NCBI GenBank assembly: GCA_959347315.1
Contig: OY365810.1
Location: forward strand, 25,262,604 to 25,326,603
Length of the DNA: 64,000 bases
Direction of reading: 5' to 3'
From: Bimastos eiseni
Lineage: Eukaryota > Annelida > Clitellata > Crassiclitellata > Lumbricidae
In this document: one piece after another, positions 1-45,225 of the stretch
Layout: every line of letters begins with the position of its first letter
Position numbering within the stretch: position 1 is the first letter of the stretch
Made by a program: the position numbers and the translations under genes
The notes under the pieces: generated by a model
Told to the model about the DNA's origin: nothing
The model's input: the letters and a program-made list of their open reading frames with translations, nothing else
Databases searched by the model: none

Positions 1-51
1 CAGTCACTATACATACCGATATCTGGCCTAAGTACAGTTACAAACTCATTC

Positions 52-148
52 GGCGCCAAATTGTCCGCGCGCCGAATTGTCCGACGCCGAATTATTCTGG
101 CGCCGAATTGTCCGCGCCGAACTGTCCGGCGCCGAATTGTCCGGGAAC
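52..148. repeat. GCGCCGAATTGTCCG tandem repeat
   Basis: Six imperfect copies of a 15-18 bp CpG-rich unit, each with GCCGAATTGTCC or a one- or two-base variant. It creates a spurious open frame fused to the real cyclase exon downstream. Positions 1-51 and 149-250 hold nothing recognisable beyond TACATGTA-rich sequence. Confidence 0.9.
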
Positions 149-250
149 CCACTTCTACACATGTACATGTATACGTCTCTATGCCTACATGTACATACAT
201 GTATGTGGGTTTATGTCCTCCCTGGTGGTTATTTAACAAGGTACGTGTAG

Positions 251-467
251 TCATGATTCTGTACATGTCTGGCTCTATTTCTGAAGACATAATTCAGAGA
301 GTAAGGAACTGCGAGGAGGTTCCACCCTTCCGACCAATGCTTGGAAACCCCGAAGGATGGGATTCACGATTTATTCAGCTTATACGCGACTGCTGGGACA
401 ATGATCCGAACGCCAGACCGGACTTCTCGCAGATTAAAACTCGGTTCTCGGCCATCTATACCGGAAG
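251..467 (+). CDS. Guanylate cyclase exon: end of kinase-homology domain
   Basis: It encodes [19 protein letters not shown] through [11 protein letters not shown], the C-terminal lobe of the catalytically dead kinase-homology domain. The donor is GGAAG|GTGAGT at 467/468 and leaves two bases of a codon. The 5' edge is uncertain. TAG at 248-250 is my preferred acceptor, and AAG at 284-286 is the alternative. The open frame upstream of 250 is repeat-derived and not coding. Confidence 0.85.
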
Positions 468-1736
468 GTGAGTCTCTCAGATAGTGTGTCAGAGATCTCA
501 ATTCATCAGTTATATAAAATGATAATGAATTTGTAAAAATGCTGATTCGAAATCTGCTATACGCTGATTACTATACCTTTTACAGGAAAGTAAGGGTGAA
601 CAGATGCCCTTTATCAAAGTAAAATCGTTCAAATGCACGCTATCACACGTTAGCCAGAAATATAATTTTGCTAAGCTTCATTTATATTTGGTAGTTACGT
701 GTAACGACTTATCAGATCAGCAAAGGACAATTTTAAAGCGTAAGTACTGAATACAATTTGCTAGAGATTGATAGAGACCGCTTTGTCAAGAGAAGACGAA
801 TTTCACCTCAAGAAGTCAAGAAATGACTGCGAGACCAAGGCTATAAATCAGTAGGCACCAAGACCGAGACCCAGACAATGTCAACCCGGTCTCGAGACGT
901 CGCTACACCAAGACTTAATCTCGAAACCATACAATTCTAGTTGTAACATAGCTTCAAAGACTTATATCGGTTTCCACTCGTTCTCTGTTTCCATTTGAGG
1001 AATAATATTGGACTCAACGGTTCATCAGGCAGGTAACAGTTAAAGAGTGAGGTTACAGATGCTTGCAATATAAGTTTTGGGTTGCACTGTCACCTTCAGC
1101 TTGCTTATGCAGGCGAATGCAATGATACTTTTAAGAAACTTCAACATCATCGACAACATGCTGAACATGATGGAGAAATATGCGAGCAGTCTGGAAGAAG
1201 TAGTCGAGGAACGCACCAGACAACTGCTCGAGGAAAAGAAGAAGACCGACATACTCCTCTACGACATGCTTCCCAAGTATGTACTGCACCCGATATGAGC
1301 GAACATATTGTAAGACGTAGGCCTCTGCAATTTTTCTTTGTAGGCCTTATGTCTTTTTCGCTGCTGCCATATGCCATAAACCCGCTGCGCCTATTATCTC
1401 TCCTATAGTTAGACGAATTGTTCAACTTGCTCAATAGCTTCTCCTTGAATTGTGCTGGTTATTGGTGAATCTTAAGTCTTTGCAATCAGTTCGATCACCA
1501 TTATTTTGGCTTACTCTGCGTTGATCATTTGTCCGAATCTTTTACTGGTTTCGCCTGTATACATGCTGTAATACTATGAGGTTCTGATTCACTGCTAGTG
1601 AGGAGGCAAATCGGAAACTATTTACCATCCATCCATATAGGCCTAATTTGAATTTTGCCTCGGTGTTGTTAAGACTGTTGTACTCTCGTTTTCGTGAGAA
1701 AGTATTCTGTCGCAATTTCTGTGATCTTTTTTTCTC

Positions 1737-1779
<43 letters not shown>

Positions 1780-4700
1780 CCTTTATTGGTCATCATGAAA
1801 TTAAACGAACGTTATTATTATTATTATCGGTAATCCTTGATTGTTAAGTTAATTGCATTGTACATGTTCTTGTTTGATATATTTGCTAAGGACAGTGGCG
1901 GATAAGCTGAAGTTGGGATCGGGATTTGATCCGGAATTCTTTCCCGAGGTGTCTGTCTATTTCTCTGACATCGTCGGCTTCGCTAACCTGTGCTCTGAAA
2001 GCAATCCGATGCAGGTCGTGACCTTCCTCAACGACCTTTACATCACATTCGACGACATCATCTCCACCTTCAAAGTTTACAAGGTAGAAGGATGACGTCA
2101 TGACGACAGGAAACTTAAGATAAGAGAAGACGAACTATAGGTCTAGATTAAGAAGGGGTCATTGACACCATACACATCGAAAGACAAGACCAAAACAATA
2201 CCTAAACACAACAAAATTCAGAACAAGACATGAGCCGACGGTCTTGGTCCTCTCGGTCTTGGTATCGGTCTTGGTCTTGAGTTTGTGGTTTCGTGGCCAA
2301 CACTGGCCTTACCTAACCTTAGACCAGCTCTGGCTTAGCACATGGCCTACTAAGCAGGCCTACATATGCCTATTATAGGTCCAGTGGAGGCTCTGGACTT
2401 TTCCAAAAGTTTTGACAAAACCATACATCCAATTGCCTCTCTCTCAGGTTTCTTCACCCCTCCTTGAGTTAAAGATGCGGCGAAGAAAACCAACAGAGAG
2501 GCCAGTTGTATCGTCAAAACTGAGGGTGGATTTCAATTTTATGCCAGCGGGGACCACACACTCAGTTGGTTGGCCCCCTTCTGCTCTCTGTAAAGCCGCC
2601 ACTGTATAGGCCTATACCACTCCATAGGCTACATGTATAAACGGACTGTCTCTTCTGTTTCTTTACTTACGAGTTGAGTCTGTGGATAGTTCGTAGCCAT
2701 CGCTCTAATATTCAAGCGCGGGCTTGTAACCTACTTAATTGGTCGATATGCAATATTGACTAACTAAGCAAAACGTCTTTGTCCATCACAGTGCTAGGTT
2801 ACACACGAGAAATACAGAACTACATGTACGCTAAAGCATCGTATTGTAACCGTGATTATTATGAACTTTACAATACAATAGATAGCCTTGGACAATATAT
2901 ATAGAGATCATTATTATACATTAGGTTTAGCTGAACATTCACTAATTCTGACAGTATAGGTTCTGTCAGTCACTCGTCTAGGCTCTAGCAGTTGCAGTCA
3001 GCCCTCATTGCTAGAGTGGTCAGTAGTTGATCCTTGAGTGGTCAGTAACTAGCCAATCAAAGTAGTCTGATCTAGGATAGGCCAGTTTCCTCTTTGGCTG
3101 AGGAAAGTCTCTTATAAGCTACAGCTCTGTAGGAACTTTGCAGTCTGACTTCCGATATTATCAGGTAACTTAGCACGTCAGATCTGTCTATTATAATATA
3201 TATAATTTATTAATAACTTAGTTTCTCGTTCAACCTCTAGCATCTCACATCATCATCATCTTGCGGGTATTTATATCATTCTGTATTTAGGCAACCATAT
3301 TTATGTTATACCTATCTGTTCCTTGTTTAATAAAGATAGTTTGTATCTGTACTGTCTCTTCACGTGTAGCTAGTTGCCCCTAACATAATCTAAAATTCAT
3401 TAAGCATCTAATATAATAGTAGAGCTAGTTTTAAGTAGAACCCTCAGCGTTCTTACAGTATTACGTTATACACAGATTTGATTGGTGAATGTTTATAGGT
3501 GGAGACCATTGGCGATGCATACATGGTGGCCAGTGGTCTTCCCACCGTTAACCCATCGCACGCAGAAGAGATAGCCGATATGGCGCTGACGATCCTCAGC
3601 CGGGTCAGTCAGTTCCGTGCGAAGCACCGTCCAGACGAGGCGATGATGGTCCGCATTGGGATCCACTGCGGTCCCGTGGTGGCTGGGGTCGTTGGGCGAA
3701 CCATGCCGAGGTACTGTCTGTTTGGAGACACGGTCAACGTTGCGAGTCGAATGGAGTCAACAGGGGAAGGTTTGTGTAATCAATGACCTTAGGCCTACTT
3801 AAAATAGTCAAGTCATGGTGAGATTGCGATTATGAGACAATTCCTATAGTTCAATTGAAAATTGATGGTTGAAGAATGACGGAAAAATATGACAACACTA
3901 AAATAAATCTGTGAAAATGACACCTCTAAACAGTGGCGTAACCAAGCCCGGCAATTACGGGCAGTGCCCGGGCTGCAGTTTTCTCTGCCCGAGTTGCAGC
4001 TATCCCGGAATTTCAATATACTTTAAACTATATTTCGAGTTTTTCATTGATTCTTACGCAGCTTGTGTGACTTATATGTTTTGTCCAAATCCGTTTATGT
4101 GCTTTTGTGTTGGCGGGGTATACCCCACACTTCATCGCATATATCGCCATACGGCAGACTTATCGTATATACATAATTATACTATATATATATATATGCG
4201 ATGATTGTAGCCCAGGTATCGTAAATCACATACTGCACATTAATTAATTTCGAGTCAAAGGCCAAGATCTGAAATGATACATGACGAAGCCTCTTAATTC
4301 TGACTATCGGATCGACCTATGTAGCAGGGTTGAAATACCTTATCTAGGAGCATGTAACGCAACCACTCTTCCCTGCCTTTCGCTGTCTCGTCCTCCCTCT
4401 ATGCGGCTCCTATTTCCTCTTCTGCATCTTTCTTCATCTCCTTCAGTGTATCCACATATCCGGTTCTCCAGTAGGCTACCTTCATGATCGACGGCATATA
4501 AAGTTGCAATGGTGAAGCCCAACCTCTGCACATGTCTGTAGACTATTAATCAATTATTTTGACAGTCATGGAGGAATGGACCATTTACGCCCAATAAAAC
4601 CTGTTTCTCGCCCCACAACGAATTGACCACATATAGGCCTAGGGCAATGTCTAATAACGTGCATGGCATTATAGACCTATAATTATGTGACACTCGAGTA

Positions 4701-7700
4701 TTTAGTTTTTATGCGAACTGAAAAGAATTGCACTACGGATTAACTCTTCACAACTCATCTGCTGAGCTTTAGCGCTGCCTGATTGAACGAGAAGACACGG
4801 CGCTTAATTGCTGCTTTAATTTAAAGTATGAACCATCAAATTCATCTTTATCTTATGATTCTTATTATTGTTTCAATCAAGAACATAAAACAGCTAATCT
4901 CAAATTGTATTTAAAACTATTTATCAATGCTGTATGATTTATATACTTGGATAATTGTAATGTAATGTAATCAAGCATTTATATAGCGCCGCTCAAATCA
5001 GCAGCGCTCTCAACTGGCGCCTGTGCTTGGGAACAGAGAAGTCTTAAGGCGTTTCCGAAGCTGGCAAGGTGAAACTGTGAGAGGGTCAGTAGTTCCAGGC
5101 GCAGGGACAGTTCTAAGCTGAGTGGCCAACATAGGAAAAACTTTGTGACTGGGCCGTGGCAGAGCGCATGCGCGGAACAACAAGAAAGATGCGAGTTGAA
5201 GATCACAAAGAACCCTTGCAGGTAAAGATCGAGGACACGAGGTGCAGAAAGATCTTAGGTATGTCGGGGCCACCCCAAGTAGGCAGTTGCACGTAAGGGA
5301 AATGGTTTAAAACTGTATACGCTGTTGAACAGGGAGCCAATGAAGTGTGTCCCGAATGAAGCATGAAATATTGGCAAACTTTGGAATGCCACCTATCAGA
5401 CGAGCAGCGGCATTAAGAATAAGAATAGATAATTAGTTGCAGGCTGCAGCTGCAACTGCTATCTCTCCAAAGTTGCAATTTTTCTTAGTTTATTTCGTTA
5501 GTCGCCGGATATTGCCCCTTAACTCTGGCGGCCTTTAGACTATGGGCTACGTGTTTCAACTATCTTAACTGGCTGTAGATTGACTACAGTTTGCGTAGGC
5601 CCTATTGTTAAGTTTATGATGCAGCAATGTGAATATTTTTTTATGCGGTAGCAAAATTTTGACAGCTAAAGCAATGAATTAGAAATAATAAATATGACAT
5701 ATACCAATTATTCCTATTTTGGATTATCATCATTGTGATTAATTTTGAGATGGGCAGCTGCCCGGGTTTCATTTTGACTCTGGTTACGCCACTGCCTCTA
5801 AATTTGGGATCAGGCAAAAAAAGCGCCTACTTTTCGGATCGCGCCACGCCATCTAAAAACACAGTCTGTGGCTTAGGTCTATTTCTCCATAGTTTCTAAT
5901 CAGAATGGATTTCGTAAAGCGGTATGTTTTCATTGTCATATAATTACAGCGATGTGCATCCAGATTAGTGAACGACTCCACGAGGCTCTGAAGTCTTCGA
6001 GAATCGGCTACACGATGAGGATGAGAGGTCAAATAGAGGTCAAGGTAAGTAGGCATGATTAATTGGCAGCTTGTTGTTGATTTTTTAACGACACCGTTCC
6101 ATAACAAAGATGATTTGGTGTCATCCTCCTCCTTTCTCCAGGCTTGGGACTGGCACTGTCAGAACACGTAGAGTGGCGGAGTTAAATGGCAGCTGTTAAC
6201 GCATTCAATTTATACTCTAATTAACCTGGGTAAGCTGGGTCATTGACAGTAGAATAATGATCGAGTTGAGAAAATTCACAAATATAATTACATAATTTTA
6301 TTTACTTATCAGTTTTACTAGGTCTATTCCGTTAGGTCTATTTCAATCTACTCTTATATCTTCAATACTAGGCCTATCATTAGGCCTATATTTATGCACT
6401 ACATAGGCGTCGATAGATGGCTATCGAAACCAGAATCGTAACCCGTTCAGCTCCGATTAGAATTAGGGTCATCTCAAGCGTTACAGAAAACATAACTAGG
6501 CCTAAGATCTACTTTATTAACGCCAGGCATGATAGACATCCAAACTCCAGCAACCGAGTAATAAGCGTATTTCAAGAAAATGTCCATTAGTTTGTCCGTC
6601 ACACGAGGAATATCCTACCCGGTGACTTGGAGATTTTGAGTCATTCCTGTGCATCCAACCCGACTTTGCAGGCTGTATAGGGGCCTACAGAGGACGTGGA
6701 CGTCTGTGGATGTTTGTCCTGATAGGCCTAATATGGGCTTATATGTACTCTAATGTACATGCATTGTGGGTATTATGCCCTATAGTTACATGTAGCTGCT
6801 CTTTAAGGACGCCGTATCCTGTTAAAGATGATTAGCGTCGCCCTCCTCTCCTAGGATCCAGGGATCTAGGCGTGGAACTGGCACTGTCAGAGTTCAAGCA
6901 ATATACACACAACAGGGTGGGCCAAAAAAGTAACCCCCGCGAATTTGGATCTGACGTCTTTAATGTCTGTAAGTGGATAACGAGAGAAAACGACGACGCA
7001 GCCAAAGCTGCATCACCCTTCCATTTACATCTGTAATTAAATTGTACATTTAATATATGAGCATAATAGGCCCTATGTCATAATCATGTAGACCTATATC
7101 TACAAGTACCTATAGTTTAATTTGAGCGGTATGCACCGTATGGTGGCCATTGGTTGGAGCAAAGCTTTGGATATACACTTGTTTTACTGCGGCCGTGTTT
7201 TTCAACATCAGCTTACTTTACATGTATACGAGCATACTGTTGACTACACCTAGGCCTGTATACCTTCGTTAGTGTGGCATGTTTCAAACTATATTATTGT
7301 CAAAGCCTGTATAAATTTTGATAGATTTTATACAAGCTTTGACAAACTATTTATTATGAATGAACACTGTCTTGTTATAATTTTGGATTTACACTAAAAA
7401 GTATGCAATTTAATATTTTAATTTAGTATTCGAAATCAGTTATTCAGCGCCACTTTAAGTCAGAGGCGCCTCGGTACTATAATTGTGATTCCAGTTATTG
7501 GCGGCACCAGTCCACGAATCAGTCGGAGAATCGTTGCGTTTTAAATGACTCGGTCGGTAGTTTGGAAAGAATGCGGGTTCGATCCTCAACCCAGGCAGTT
7601 AATAGCCTACTGTGTGAGGAAGTTCCGCAATTTCGCAGCTCACAGTGCTATCGATATCGTATGGTCATTAGCACTTCTGAACATTAGAAGTAGAGCACTA

Positions 7701-7971
7701 TCAAAATAAATGTTATTGTATTTTAGAAAACATATGGACCTTAATGCACTCCAAACTCCTATATGAGACTAGGGTTCACTAATCCGCTAGACCTAGTCTA
7801 GAAAATGAAACTGCATCAATGTTAAGCAACAGCAACTTTACAGTGGATGTGAAAATTCATGTTAAAATTAATCAGCTATAGACGTTATATATTATAATAA
7901 GTCATATTACCAGTTGTGCTTTTTTGCAGGGTAAAGGCCTGCAGACGACTTACTGGTTAGAAGGGAAATAA
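251..7971 (+). CDS. Receptor-type guanylate cyclase, 3' six exons (partial gene)
   Basis: This enzyme converts GTP to cGMP on the inner face of the plasma membrane. Six exons can be joined with matching phases: 251-467, 1136-1276, 1891-2083, 3499-3769, 5950-6044 and 7930-7971 (959 nt, about 319 C-terminal residues). In order they encode the end of the kinase-homology domain ([19 protein letters not shown]), the dimerisation coiled coil ([19 protein letters not shown]) and the cyclase domain. The cyclase domain shows the metal-binding motif [32 protein letters not shown] and [17 protein letters not shown]. The Glu of VETIGDAYM and the Cys of RYCLFG are the guanine-selecting residues, so this is a guanylate and not an adenylate cyclase, and it looks catalytically intact. 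The extracellular, transmembrane and most kinase-like exons lie left of the window. The protein ends just after TYWLEGK with almost no tail. It is tail-to-tail with the receptor kinase gene. The family call is secure; the exact paralogue is not. Confidence 0.93.
468..1135 (+). other. Cyclase intron (kinase-homology to coiled coil)
   Basis: It contains a block rich in CAAGACC, GAGACC and GGTCTCGAGAC at about 823-925, related to blocks at 2232-2290 and 51430-51545. A TACAG|GAAA|GTAAGG arrangement at about 581-594 looks like a microexon, but it is not needed for phase and is not called. Confidence 0.7.
1136..1276 (+). CDS. Guanylate cyclase exon: dimerisation coiled coil
   Basis: It encodes [16 protein letters not shown], then [20 protein letters not shown] and LLYDMLPK, the signalling helix that pairs two cyclase protomers. 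The acceptor ACTTTTAAG at 1127-1135 is chosen because it is the one that keeps phase with the preceding exon. The donor is CCCAA|GTATGT at 1276/1277. Confidence 0.88.
1277..1890 (+). other. Cyclase intron 2
   Basis: It holds a TA microsatellite at 1740-1776 and a short ATT run at 1813-1828. I see no other structure. Confidence 0.75.
1891..2083 (+). CDS. Guanylate cyclase exon: first half of catalytic domain
   Basis: It encodes [34 protein letters not shown] and [17 protein letters not shown]. The Asp of FSDIVGF is a metal-binding catalytic residue. The acceptor is GCTAAG at 1885-1890 and the donor is TACAAG|GTAGAA at 2083/2084, in phase 0. Confidence 0.93.
2084..3498 (+). other. Cyclase intron 3
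   Basis: A GGTCTTGGT-rich block (about 2232-2290) is followed by the 223-bp hAT MITE. From 2930 to 3160 there are short internally repeated phrases (GTGGTCAGTA), and a CATCATCATC run lies near 3247. No coding signal is visible. Confidence 0.7.
2382..2604. mobile_element. Short hAT MITE in cyclase intron 3
   Basis: This 223-bp element has termini CAGTGGAGGCT and CAGTGGCGGCT. The flanks are TATAGGTC (2374-2381) and TATAGGCC (2605-2612), an 8-bp duplication with one mismatch. It has no coding capacity. Termini and target size point to hAT; the mismatch suggests age. Confidence 0.72.
3499..3769 (+). CDS. Guanylate cyclase exon: second half of catalytic domain
   Basis: It starts at GTG after the acceptor TTTATAG and encodes [30 protein letters not shown] and [19 protein letters not shown]. 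It carries both guanine-specificity residues (Glu, Cys) and the catalytic Asn and Arg of NVASRMES. The donor GGGGAAG|GTTTGT lies at 3769/3770. Confidence 0.95.
3931..5794. mobile_element. hAT-family non-autonomous transposon (CAGTGGCGTAACCA termini)
   Basis: It is 1864 bp long, with inverted termini beginning CAGTGGCGTAACCA at both ends and a perfect 8-bp duplication CCTCTAAA at 3923-3930 and 5795-5802. It fills most of cyclase intron 4. No transposase is visible. A separate repeat from about 4971 to 5415, starting with the recurring ATTTATATAGCGCC motif, looks like a nested insertion. Confidence 0.88.
5950..6044 (+). CDS. Guanylate cyclase exon: C-terminal cyclase subdomain
   Basis: The acceptor ATTACAG lies at 5943-5949. 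Two bases complete a GCG codon, followed by [15 protein letters not shown] and [13 protein letters not shown]. This matches the conserved block that follows the RMES motif in guanylate cyclases. The donor GTCAAG|GTAAGT is consensus. This exon is too short to show as an open frame and was found by following phase. Confidence 0.9.
6045..7929 (+). other. Cyclase intron 5
   Basis: A segment at about 6108-6165 (AAGATGATTTGG...GGACTGGCACTGTCAG) recurs in diverged form at about 6827-6888. Several TAGGCCTA palindromes occur at 6370-6730. The SINE-like unit is at 7540-7735. No coding signal is visible. Confidence 0.65.
7540..7735 (+). repeat. Probable SINE in cyclase intron 5
   Basis: A B box (GGGTTCGATCC, 7575-7585) follows a weak A-box-like stretch (GGTCGGTAGTTTGG). 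The body GCACTTCTGAACATTAGAAG and an ATTGTATTTT tail resemble the SINE at 25.5 kb. The 5' end is not defined. Confidence 0.55.
7930..7971 (+). CDS. Guanylate cyclase terminal coding exon
   Basis: After the acceptor TTTTTGCAG it encodes [13 protein letters not shown] and a TAA stop. This is the classic end of cyclase domains (GKGxxxTYWLxG). An AATAAA overlaps the stop codon but is too close to serve as the polyadenylation signal with certainty. Confidence 0.9.
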   Translation, partial: GKGLQTTYWLEGK

Positions 7972-8494
7972 ATACAGAAAAGACAATGAACCAATCCACT
8001 CATAGATTTTATACCGGCTTTGACAGTCAGCTTTCTATGCGAACATACACTGAAAGGTACGCATAAGACTAGGTACCGCCCTCCATGTCTTTACATGCTG
8101 GAGAATCAGACTTTCGTTGACTGCTCAGATATTTAAGAACTCATTCGATAGACGTGAAAACACCGATGGTTCCTTCATGTAGATTTAATCAGAGAGTGAA
8201 ACTTCAGACTCATGTGACTGGCGAAAAATGTATCAGGAAAGAAAAATCAGACAACGGAGACAAATCGAGACATCATAAGATACACGAAAAGTAGTCAGAA
8301 TTAAACCATGTAAAAACATTTTAATTAGAATGCTGTGCCTATAAATGCAGAATATAGATAAGCAGCTGATTAATTAAAAAATATATTTGCTTACTTTACC
8401 TACTTGTCAGTTTTCATTTCTACTGTTGACATCTTCTATGTAAAGTGGTGCAATGTAATCAAACAAACATACAGCATCACTTTGCAAAAGACAG

Positions 8495-8535
<41 letters not shown>

Positions 8536-8835
8536 CCAGCCAATCAACCAGCCAATCAACCAGCCAATCAATCATTCAATTAAAAATACTTGATGTAGCG
8601 CTCCTTCAAGATATCTACTCAGAGGTGTACACCACCTTTATCCTTACTCAACAAATGCTACAGTATTTCAACTTAGTAGCAAAAGTCCACCAACAGAAGT
8701 ACCATATGACAGAAACAAAACCAATTCTATTCACTACTTTTCAACTTCAAATGCTACAACATGTAACGTCACTAGTTCAAGCATTTATATAGCGCCACTT
8801 TGAAGAACTCCTTTGAGTTGTAAGACGTTCCTTAC
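7972..8835. other. Convergent intergenic stretch and both 3' untranslated regions
   Basis: These 864 bp separate the two convergent stop codons. They contain an AATC microsatellite (about 8497-8576) and, 37 bp beyond the DDR stop, the ATTTATATAGCGCC motif (8786-8799). Neither gene has an unambiguous polyadenylation signal that I can assign. Confidence 0.7.
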
Positions 8836-42382
<33,547 letters not shown>

Positions 42383-42952
42383 TCTGCTAATCCAGTGACG
42401 TTCAATCCAAGCGCATCCACGGAATGGAGAAACTCAAAGCAGCAGCTAAAACAGAAAAACAGATGCAAAGATGGACACAACACGACACATATATATGGCT
42501 GGCAGGAAATGAAATGGCCTTTGGGCAAAAAGCAACTGGAGGTAGAGGACAGGCTCAGCAAAGCGCATCTGCTGACAAGTCTCATGTGCCAGAAAACAGG
42601 AATTGGCCAGAATATGAAACCTGGTTTGAAATGAAACCTCACCTGGATCTAAGGAGAAGAAGAAGAAGTATCTAGAGCAATACTTAAGTTAGCCTAAGAG
42701 GCATTCAGCAATGAGTATGAAGCATTAGCGACTTCATATTTTTAGCCTCGACATAAGAGGGCTGGTGGTATATCTTTTATTTCCACTACAGTGTACTCAT
42801 CATAGCTGTGTTGATTGAGGGCATAGGTGAAGCAGAATCTCCAAGCAAGATTCTACCCTGGTGGGATTTTGAACTACCATCATACCCACTGGATGTAAAC
42901 TGGGAATAACAGGAACATCTCCACTGTATAATATCAGTCAATTAGGGCATAA

Positions 42953-43630
42953 CTGGAAAGCGCCTCGGACATTCACCTCGGCCAAATATTGGACTATTCG
43001 GGGGTATTCGCCTCGGCAAATATTACACCCACAAATAGCTAAAAATAACTTTTTTGATAAAATAATTTTTTGGGGATAAAATAATCTTTTTTCATCAAAC
43101 AGATTAAGGACTAACGAACTTACTTATAAGTCATTGATTAATTAAACAAGAACTTAACATTCCATTGAATTTTCTTTAAAATAATGATGTTAATTTATAT
43201 ATTTTAATTTCTTTTGATTGCATTCCCCAGGTGGCAACCAATTCAGTAATTTTCCCGCCTCAGTTGGCTCCACCCACTTTCCGGTAAACATTAGAGAGTA
43301 AAGACGCCGTTGATAACTTCATATTTCAAATGTTATAACAAGGTTTTACATTTGTTTCACAAATAAAGTTATTAAATAATAAACATACTATTATTACCTA
43401 GAGTGCAACGATATGCTATAAGAAGGATATTGCTATAGACTCTGCATTGACTACATAGTTCTCTGTAGCCGTGCACGTGACAGGTTAACTACGCTTTGCC
43501 TATGGATGGTACTCAATGCCGCTGGTCAGATTTGTCGCCACTATTCGGTTTGCACCCGGATTCGGCAAATAGTCCATCCAAATACTCGGATTTGGTACTC
43601 GATGGAAATTGTCTACTCGGGTATGCCCTA
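42953..43630 (+). mobile_element. hAT-type MITE, copy 2 (TAGGGCATA termini)
   Basis: This 678-bp copy is of the same family as 9515-10208. The termini are TAGGGCATAACTGG and TAGGGCATACCCGAG, and the perfect target duplication is CAGTCAAT (42945-42952 and 43631-43638). Interior blocks such as the CTCGG-rich 5' end and the AT-rich middle are shared with copy 1. The small open frame across its 3' end is not a gene. Confidence 0.9.
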
Positions 43631-43714
43631 CAGTCAATCAATGAAACGATCAGAGAAATAGCTATACTGATGAATTGTCTCTGTCTGTTACTTAAATCGT
43701 ACTCCGGATCAGAT

Positions 43715-44010
43715 GGCTTTTGACTCCAGGTCAAATTGTCTCCGAATACAGATCAGATGGTTTGACTACAGATCAGATGGTCTTTGACTCCAGATGAGAT
43801 GGGTTTCCAACTCCAGATGAGATGGGTTTCCAACTCCAGATGAGATGGGTTTCCAACTCCAGATGAGATGGGTATCTGACTCCAGATCAGATGGTTTCTG
43901 ACTATAGATCCGATGGCCTCTGACTCCAGATCATATGCATTTCCGATTCCAGATCAGCTGAGTTTCTGACAATATATAAGAAGGTTTCTGACTACAGATC
44001 ATCTGATCTG
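43715..44010. repeat. 23-bp-type tandem repeat AGATGAGATGGGTTTCCAAC
   Basis: About eleven units of ACTCCAGATNAGATGGNTT, three of them nearly identical and the outer ones diverged. It starts about 85 bp right of the hAT MITE copy 2. Confidence 0.88.
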
Positions 44011-44699
44011 CAGTCGTGTTCAAATCATGCCAAAGCCAAACTTTTGCAAAGATTTTTGACATTAAGTGTCCCAATACACAATACAGACATGCACAAATGA
44101 AGAAAATGAATAAACTAGGAATAAATATATGCCTAAGTCTAAGAATTGCCTCTAGGCAAAATCATGTAGAGTAGACAGAAACGGGTCAATTCGAAACTCA
44201 TCAAGGATAACCTATATAGAGTTTTGTAGTACTTATCCATCCATGAAGGCTATAGAAGAAGAGCAAGAGGGATAAGAGCAGTTCCTAAGCCTAGCCATCA
44301 GTATGAAGCGTTGGCAACTTAATTTTCTTAGCCTCGGCTTATGAGGGCCAGTTGTCACTCAATCCTCTCCCTCACCATCTCATCTTCCCACTGACAGTGG
44401 ACGGTCAGTGCACTCATTATAGCCAAGGAGTAAAAGCCATAAAAAATATACTTAATGCATAACTCATACAAAGATGTTCTCAAGCGAACTAATTCATGCG
44501 TGCACTAATTAATCATAATAATAAAATGTTTGAACACTTATCAGTTTACGTTTGCTTAGCTCTTGATGACATGACCAATTGCAGTTGCACGCACATTTCT
44601 GTGTGAATGTGTGCATGAATGTGTGCATAACATATATTATGTGACTATTATCATGAATTGATCAAAAACATCTCAAAAATACTAAGTGGACTTAAACAT

Positions 44700-45225
44700 T
44701 TCTTTATCATCCATCCATATGTCATCCATCTATCCATTCATGTCGTCCATCTATCCATATGTCATCCATCTATCCATCCATCTATCCATCCATCTATCCA
44801 TCCATCCATCCATATGTCATCCATCTATCCATCCATATGTCATCCATCTATCCATCCATATGTCATCCATCTATCCATCCATCCATATGTCATCCATCTA
44901 TCCATCCACATGTCATCCATCTACCCATCCACATGTCATCCATCTATCCATCCATATGTCATCCATCTATCCATCCATATGTCATCCATCTATCCATCCA
45001 TATGTCATCCATCTATCCATCCATATGTCATCCATCTATCCATCCATCTATCCATCCATATGTCATCCATCTATCCATCCACATGTCATCCATCTATCCA
45101 TCCACATGTCATCCATCTATCCATCCATATGTCATCCATCTATCCATCCATATGTCATCCATCTATCCATCCATATGTCATCCATCCATCCATTAATATG
45201 TCATCCATCCATCCATTATTCATCC
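44700..45225. repeat. 23-bp minisatellite CCATATGTCATCCATCTATCCAT
   Basis: Roughly 20 tandem copies, with sub-repeats of CATC/CATCTAT at the 5' side and CATATG/CACATG variants. It is open in all three forward frames, so the apparent proteins are artefacts. Confidence 0.97.

Noticed and set aside
61..250. N-terminal part of the 136-residue open frame before the cyclase exon
   Set aside because: It is formed by the GCGCCGAATTGTCCG repeat; cyclase homology begins only after 250.
581..594. Possible 4-bp microexon (TACAG|GAAA|GTAAGG)
   Set aside because: The acceptor at 1135 joins directly in phase and gives a better family match, so no microexon is needed.
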